Source: Auritidibacter sp. Marseille-P8566
Lineage (GTDB): Bacteria > Bacteroidota > Bacteroidia > Flavobacteriales > Flavobacteriaceae
Assembly (NCBI GenBank): GCA_943325595.2
Contig: CALPQA020000168.1
Span: 1-5,462 of the forward strand
DNA: 5,462 nt
Direction of reading: 5' to 3'
Shown in pieces: positions 5,381 to 5,462 of this stretch (position 1 is its first letter; each line of letters begins with the position of its first letter). The notes beneath the pieces are model-generated. The model saw only the letters and a program-made list of their open reading frames with translations. It did not search any database and was not told the origin of the DNA. The translations under genes and the position numbers were made by a program.

Positions 5381-5462
5381 ATGACAACTACCGAACAAAT
5401 TAAAGGTATTGTAGAGCGCCTTGGTGCGTTGAGGAGGTATCTTTGACGTTGATGCCAAATTA
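5381..5462 (+). CDS. prfB: Peptide chain release factor 2 (RF2), N-terminal start with +1 programmed frameshift; 3' truncated
   Basis: RF2 recognises UAA and UGA stop codons on the ribosome and triggers peptide release. Only the first 27 residues are in the window. Zero frame from ATG 5381 reads MTTTEQIKGIVERLGALRRYL (21 residues), then hits TGA at 5444-5446. Skipping T5444 gives the +1 frame GAC GTT GAT GCC AAA TTA (Asp-Val-Asp-Ala-Lys-Leu), which restores the well-known RF2 start ...LRRYLD. The real coding path is therefore 5381-5443 joined to 5445-5462. This is the classic autoregulatory element: low RF2 lets the ribosome pause at UGA and slip, high RF2 terminates it. Automated gene calling would miss or shorten this gene, since the zero-frame part is only 66 bases including the stop. 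It is divergent from ltaE, with its own promoter candidate directly upstream. The family call rests on few residues, but the frameshift signature makes it firm. Confidence 0.93.
5432..5447 (+). promoter_or_regulatory. prfB: RF2 programmed +1 ribosomal frameshift site
   Basis: The arrangement AGG AGG TAT CTT TGA C is nearly identical to the E. coli prfB site, which has AGG GGG TAT CTT TGA C. AGGAGG (5432-5437) is an internal Shine-Dalgarno-like stimulator with the standard three-base gap (TAT) to the slippery codon. CTT (5441-5443) is the P-site Leu codon that re-pairs to TTT in the +1 frame. TGA followed by C (5444-5447) is the poor termination context that allows the pause. All three known parts are intact. 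Confidence 0.93.

Noticed and set aside
5444..5446. Nonsense mutation or frameshift pseudogene in prfB
   Set aside because: The stop sits exactly at the conserved RF2 recoding site with stimulator and slippery codon intact, so it is functional recoding, not decay.
5432..5454. AGGAGG as a ribosome binding site for an internal start at ATG 5452
   Set aside because: The spacing of 14 bases is too long, the ATG is out of the RF2 frame, and the hexamer is explained by the frameshift element.

Overview
The window looks like a chromosomal piece of a Bacteroidota genome, most likely a member of the Flavobacteriaceae. The DNA is AT-rich and the leaders in front of the genes are A/T-rich without Shine-Dalgarno sequences. 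Two TAnnTTTG-type -7 promoter boxes lie between the last two genes, and the protein sequences (OsmC, LprI-like, GntG-type aldolase, RF2) have a flavobacterial flavour. No mobile element, CRISPR array, tRNA or rRNA was seen. This is a metabolic, stress and housekeeping region rather than an accessory island.

Positions 1-2983 hold four co-directional genes with gaps of 38, 17 and 18 bases, probably one operon whose promoter lies upstream of the window. They are the C-terminal part of a succinate-semialdehyde-type aldehyde dehydrogenase, the thiol peroxidase OsmC, a zinc-independent MDR-family NADPH-dependent enone/alkene reductase, and a DJ-1/PfpI-superfamily protein with an intact Cys-His pair. 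Together they read as a module against reactive aldehydes, organic hydroperoxides, alpha,beta-unsaturated carbonyls and glyoxal-type damage. A long hairpin at 3072-3122 probably closes the unit.

Positions 3155-4115 carry two separate small + strand genes: a secreted LprI/DUF1311-family protein with a rearranged cysteine pattern, and a PhnB-like VOC-family protein. A strand-specific terminator for the opposing gene overlaps the stop codon of the VOC gene.

Positions 4266-5291 on the minus strand encode a complete low-specificity L-threonine aldolase (PLP enzyme). It is divergent from prfB (peptide chain release factor 2), whose first codons occupy 5381-5462 at the right edge. The prfB start is too short to stand out as an ORF because it ends after 21 codons at an in-frame UGA. 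That UGA is the classic autoregulatory +1 programmed frameshift site: AGGAGG, then TAT, then CTT TGA C. The 89-base space between the two genes contains overlapping divergent promoter candidates.

The strongest observation is the RF2 frameshift element. Its perfect Shine-Dalgarno-like hexamer stands out because every other leader in the window lacks one. I see no evidence for a wholly new system; the rest is recognisable families with some interesting local details.
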